From JBOFEH01 sp051650265 (lineage in GTDB: Bacteria > Bacillota > Clostridia > Lachnospirales > Cellulosilyticaceae), in assembly GCA_051650265.1 (NCBI GenBank), contig JBOFIR010000220.1, positions 1 through 8,725 of the forward strand: a DNA stretch of 8,725 nucleotides. The letters are read 5' to 3'. Of this stretch, positions 5,911 to 8,725 are shown one piece after another (the first letter of the stretch is position 1; each line of letters begins with the position of its first letter). The notes under the pieces are model-generated. The model was not told the DNA's origin, made no database searches, and saw only the letters and a list, made by a program, of their open reading frames with translations. A program made the translations under genes and the position numbers.

Positions 5911-8182
5911 TGCCCATCATACCTAGCATAATTTTCTCTGCTGTAATTGGAAGTGTTCTCACATTCACTCCAGATGCGTTAAATACTGCGTGTGCAAGTG
6001 CAGGGCAAGGTGTATTGATAACAACCTCTCCAATAGACTTCGCCCCAAATGGACCTGTTGGCTCATAACTACTTTCAAAAGCAACACGGATACGACCTAC
6101 ATCCAAACGTGTTGGAATCTTGTACTGCATGAAATTGTTATTCACCATCTTACCTACTTGGTTATATGTAATATCTTCATAAAGCGCCATACCAATACCT
6201 TGTGCAATCCCACCTTCTGCTTGGATTGTTGCAAGTCTTGGATTGATGACTGTTCCGCAGTCCACTACCCCTACATAGTCAATGAGTTCAATCTGGCCAG
6301 TACCTTTGTCAAGCTCAATCTCTGCAAATCCTACCATGAATGGTGGTGGTGATACCGGACTTGAATGTGATGCATTGGCAACAAGACACTCATTTTCACC
6401 CACAACAGAGTTATAGGCTACTTGCTCAAGAGCGATTGCCTCTCCGCTTTCTTCATCATAAATACGATCACCTTCAAACACCATATACTCTGCTGATTTT
6501 CCAAGCATACGCGCTGCTTCACTCACAATTAATTCTTTAAGCTTTTCACACGCTTTGATGACACTCATCCCTGTAACATAGGTTGTACTTGATGCATACG
6601 AACCTGTATCATATGGTGATTGATCCGTATCAACACCGTTTACAACAATCTTATCCACCTCACACTCTAGACACTCTGCAGCCATCTGCGCAAGAATGGT
6701 ATCACATCCTGTCCCCATATCTGCTGCTCCAATAAGTAAGGTATAGAAGCCATCATCATTGAGTTTAATTTGAACCGATGCAATATCAATGCTAGAGATC
6801 CCTGATCCTTGCATTGTCATAGACATTCCCACACTTCTTACTTTCCCAGGTGCTACTTCTCTTGCTGGGTATTTTTCATCCCACCCAATCATTTGCTTTC
6901 CTGTTTCAAGACATTCTCTCAAAGTACAACTTTCTAGCTGCTCACCATAGTAAGCTGTCAAGCACTCACCTGTCTCCAACATATTTTGAAGACGGATCGC
7001 TACAGGATCCATACCAAGTTTGTACGCTAACTCGTTCACAGCCGACTCCAGTGCAAAGCTTCCTTGCGTTGCGCCATACCCTCTAAAAGCACCTGCAGAC
7101 ATCGTATTACTATAAACCACATCATAATCAAAACGATAGGCCTTTGCCTTGTTGTATAAACTCATTGTCTTATGACCTGAAAGTCCCACTGTGGTAGGGC
7201 CATGCTCTCCATATGCACCCGTATTAGATAAGGTATACATTTGGATCCCCAAAATATTTCCTGCTTTGTCCGCACCTACTTTCACTTTGATCTTCATCTC
7301 ATGTCGACTTGTAGATGCCATAAATGTCTCTGTACGTGAAAAGATCATCTTAGCAGGCTTACCTGTAATCATCGTGACAATAGCAGGGAATACTTCACTC
7401 ACTACTGTTTGTTTTGCACCAAATCCACCCCCAATACGTGGTTTGATCACACGTACTTTTGACTTTGGTACACCTAGTGCTTTGGCTAAGATACGACGTA
7501 CATGGAATGGAATTTGTGTTGCACTCACAATTACTAGACGATCATTGTGATCAAGATATGTATAGGTTCTAAAAGTTTCCATCATCGCCTGTGCATTGGC
7601 TTTGGTATGATAAACTTCCTCTATAATTACGTCACTTTTCGCAAAAGCTTCTTCTAGATCCCCATCTTCAAAAGTGCCTGAGGCACAAAGATTACGTTTG
7701 ACATCATTTCCAATATCAAAATTTACGTGGTAGTCTTCTTCAGAGTGAACCACAACTGGATGATCTAATGCTTTTTCAAAATCTAATACAGGTTCTAACA
7801 CCTCATATTGTACTTTGATCAATTTAAGCGCACGATTCACTGCCTTTTCATCTGTTCCTGCTACAATTGCTACAGGATCTCCTACGTAACGCACGTATTG
7901 GTCAATGATATAACGATCATATGGACTTGGTTCAGGATATGACTGCCCAGCCATTGTAAAACGATGTTTAGGCATATCTTCGTGTGTCAAAATGCATTCG
8001 ATGCCTGGTACTTTCATCGCAATTGATTTATTAACACTTACCACCTCTGCATAGGCATGAGGGCTACGTAATACTTTGACGATTAAGGCATTCTCTGGTG
8101 CAATATCGTCTGTATAAACAGGTTTTCCTGCTAAGAGTGCTTTTGCATCTAACTTCTCAATCGGTGTATTAACAACTTTCAT
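5900..8182 (-). CDS. xdhA: Xanthine dehydrogenase-type hydroxylase, molybdopterin-binding subunit
   Basis: This 760-residue protein is the catalytic large subunit of a three-subunit molybdenum hydroxylase, the usual length for the separate-subunit form. The a/b hammerhead domain spans roughly residues 15-125 and the cofactor-binding domains follow. Key sites are PRIGGGFGAKQ (248-258), AGAFRGYGATQ (363-373), GAADMGTGCDT (485-495), the DTGSYASSTT segment (525-534), QAEGGIAQGIG (654-664) and GAKSIGEV (713-720). E719 is the expected catalytic base. The GAFRGYG loop groups it with xanthine dehydrogenase-like enzymes and not with CO dehydrogenase (AYRCSFR). Xanthine or hypoxanthine is the likely substrate given the xpt neighbour, but another purine, nicotinate or an aldehyde cannot be excluded. 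The gene overlaps the Fe-S gene by 14 bases and mocA by 11. A selenium-dependent form is possible but cannot be told from this sequence. The gene symbol follows the bacterial separate-subunit naming. Confidence 0.93.
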   Translation of the reverse strand: MKVVNTPIEKLDAKALLAGKPVYTDDIAPENALIVKVLRSPHAYAEVVSVNKSIAMKVPGIECILTHEDMPKHRFTMAGQSYPEPSPYDRYIIDQYVRYVGDPVAIVAGTDEKAVNRALKLIKVQYEVLEPVLDFEKALDHPVVVHSEEDYHVNFDIGNDVKRNLCASGTFEDGDLEEAFAKSDVIIEEVYHTKANAQAMMETFRTYTYLDHNDRLVIVSATQIPFHVRRILAKALGVPKSKVRVIKPRIGGGFGAKQTVVSEVFPAIVTMITGKPAKMIFSRTETFMASTSRHEMKIKVKVGADKAGNILGIQMYTLSNTGAYGEHGPTTVGLSGHKTMSLYNKAKAYRFDYDVVYSNTMSAGAFRGYGATQGSFALESAVNELAYKLGMDPVAIRLQNMLETGECLTAYYGEQLESCTLRECLETGKQMIGWDEKYPAREVAPGKVRSVGMSMTMQGSGISSIDIASVQIKLNDDGFYTLLIGAADMGTGCDTILAQMAAECLECEVDKIVVNGVDTDQSPYDTGSYASSTTYVTGMSVIKACEKLKELIVSEAARMLGKSAEYMVFEGDRIYDEESGEAIALEQVAYNSVVGENECLVANASHSSPVSPPPFMVGFAEIELDKGTGQIELIDYVGVVDCGTVINPRLATIQAEGGIAQGIGMALYEDITYNQVGKMVNNNFMQYKIPTRLDVGRIRVAFESSYEPTGPFGAKSIGEVVINTPCPALAHAVFNASGVNVRTLPITAEKIMLGMMGIED

Positions 8183-8633
8183 TTTCTTCCCCTCCTAAAC
8201 CTAAGTACTTTCTTAATGCGCGCATTTGTCCCATATACCCAGTACAGCGGCATAAGTTTCCAGCTAGGTAGTGGTTCACTTCGTCTAATGTCAGTTGCTC
8301 ACAATCACGTTTCATCGCAAGAATATTCATAATAAGCCCTGGACTACAGAATCCACACTGGTCTGCACCTTCTGCTGCCATAAATGCCCCAAAAGCTGCT
8401 GCTTCTTCTTGTACGCCTTCAAGTGTCGTAATCTGCTTCCCTTCAACACTCATGGCAAGTACTGAGCAAGAAAGCATTGGTGTGCCATCGATCCAAATGG
8501 TACAAAGTCCACAATTTGTGGTATCACATCCACACTTCACACTCTTCATTCCTAATTGTCTGAGTAAATCAAATAGTAATGTATCTGCCTCACAGTTTAC
8601 ATCATAACTTTTATAATTAATTGTTAATTTCAT
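8169..8633 (-). CDS. xdhC: Molybdenum hydroxylase [2Fe-2S] subunit
   Basis: This is the small electron-transfer subunit, 154 residues, carrying two [2Fe-2S] clusters between the Mo site and FAD. The plant-ferredoxin-type cluster ligands are C36, C41, C44 and C56 (CDTTNCGLC, then SC). The alpha-helical domain ligands are C93 and C96 (QCGFCSPG) and C128 and C130 (NLCRCTGY). All eight are present. ATG follows the FAD-subunit stop after 3 bases, with AGAGGGG about 8 bases upstream inside that gene. The 3' end overlaps the Mo-subunit gene by 14 bases and contains its ribosome site. The symbol follows the E. coli xdhABC order (C for the Fe-S subunit); it is not the XdhC maturation factor of other bacteria. 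Confidence 0.95.
   Translation of the reverse strand: MKLTINYKSYDVNCEADTLLFDLLRQLGMKSVKCGCDTTNCGLCTIWIDGTPMLSCSVLAMSVEGKQITTLEGVQEEAAAFGAFMAAEGADQCGFCSPGLIMNILAMKRDCEQLTLDEVNHYLAGNLCRCTGYMGQMRALRKYLGLGGEENESC
8191..8196 (-). promoter_or_regulatory. Strong ribosome binding site of the Mo-subunit gene
   Basis: A perfect AGGAGG lies 8 bases before the ATG at 8182, embedded in the last codons of the Fe-S gene (Gly-Gly-Glu-Glu region). It fixes the start of the large subunit. It also shows that the tail of the Fe-S protein is shaped by the need to carry this site. Confidence 0.85.
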
Positions 8634-8636
8634 GCC

Positions 8637-8725
8637 CTATTCCCCTCTGTGTAATAAATCTGTTACTGTACGTTGTACAAATTCTTTTGCAAGAATCTCT
8701 CTATAACGCTGACCTGCACGGATAT
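8637..8725 (-). CDS. xdhB: Molybdenum hydroxylase FAD-binding subunit, C-terminal end (runs off window)
   Basis: The frame open from the right edge gives 28 residues and a TAG stop, ending in RAGQRYREILAKEFVQRTV and then DLLHRGE. The pattern G-x-x-Y-R-x-x-(I/L)-(A/L)-x-x-(F/L)-V-x-R is typical of the very C-terminus of CoxM/XdhB-type FAD subunits. Only the last helix is visible, so the call rests on this match plus its place 3 bases before the [2Fe-2S] gene. The other two frames hit stops within this stretch. The subunit passes electrons from the Fe-S clusters to NAD or another acceptor through FAD. Confidence 0.8.
   Translation of the reverse strand, partial: IRAGQRYREILAKEFVQRTVTDLLHRGE

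Noticed and set aside
5990..6352. A 120-residue plus-strand open frame inside the Mo-subunit gene.
   Set aside because: Antisense to a firmly identified gene, rich in Cys, Trp and His without any motif. Other plus-strand frames at 6340-6540, 6850-7086 and 7191-7550 were rejected for the same reason.

Overview
The window looks like a chromosomal segment from an AT-rich, Gram-positive anaerobe of the Bacillota, most likely class Clostridia. The pointers are AGGAGG-type ribosome binding sites, three-gene molybdenum hydroxylases of clostridial style, a Bacillota-type xanthine phosphoribosyltransferase and a membrane-anchored MutS-like ATPase. The assignment is by protein flavour only; no rRNA or other marker is present.

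Left part (1-2713). The 5' half of a glycogen branching enzyme gene (glgB) runs leftward off the window edge. A 205-base divergent intergenic region separates it from a rightward single gene for a 491-residue protein I do not recognise. That protein is acidic and ends in a His/Cys-rich tail with tandem CxC repeats that looks metal-binding. The intergenic region holds weak promoter matches, an imperfect hairpin and a palindrome nested in a second possible hairpin. The rightward gene ends at a strong 17-bp-stem hairpin terminator, which it shares with the convergent genes on the other strand.

Right part (2693-8725), all on the minus strand and tightly packed. In transcription order: the tail of a FAD-binding subunit gene, a [2Fe-2S] subunit, the molybdopterin-binding subunit of a xanthine dehydrogenase-type hydroxylase, a MocA-like molybdenum cofactor cytidylyltransferase, xanthine phosphoribosyltransferase (xpt), a 64-residue two-helix membrane protein, and a MutS-family ATPase with four predicted membrane helices. 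Spacings are +3, -14, -11, +34, +3 and +19 bases. A near-consensus promoter (TTGCAA-17-TATAAT) overlaps the mocA stop codon, so xpt and the two genes after it can probably be transcribed apart from the hydroxylase genes.

How they fit: the hydroxylase (FAD, Fe-S and Mo subunits) needs the cytidylylated cofactor that MocA would make, and its likely purine substrate or product, xanthine, is what Xpt salvages to XMP. The role of the small membrane protein and the membrane MutS homologue in this setting is unknown. I see no tRNA, rRNA, CRISPR array, insertion sequence or riboswitch. The least explained items are the His/Cys-tailed protein and the xpt / small membrane protein / membrane-MutS unit.
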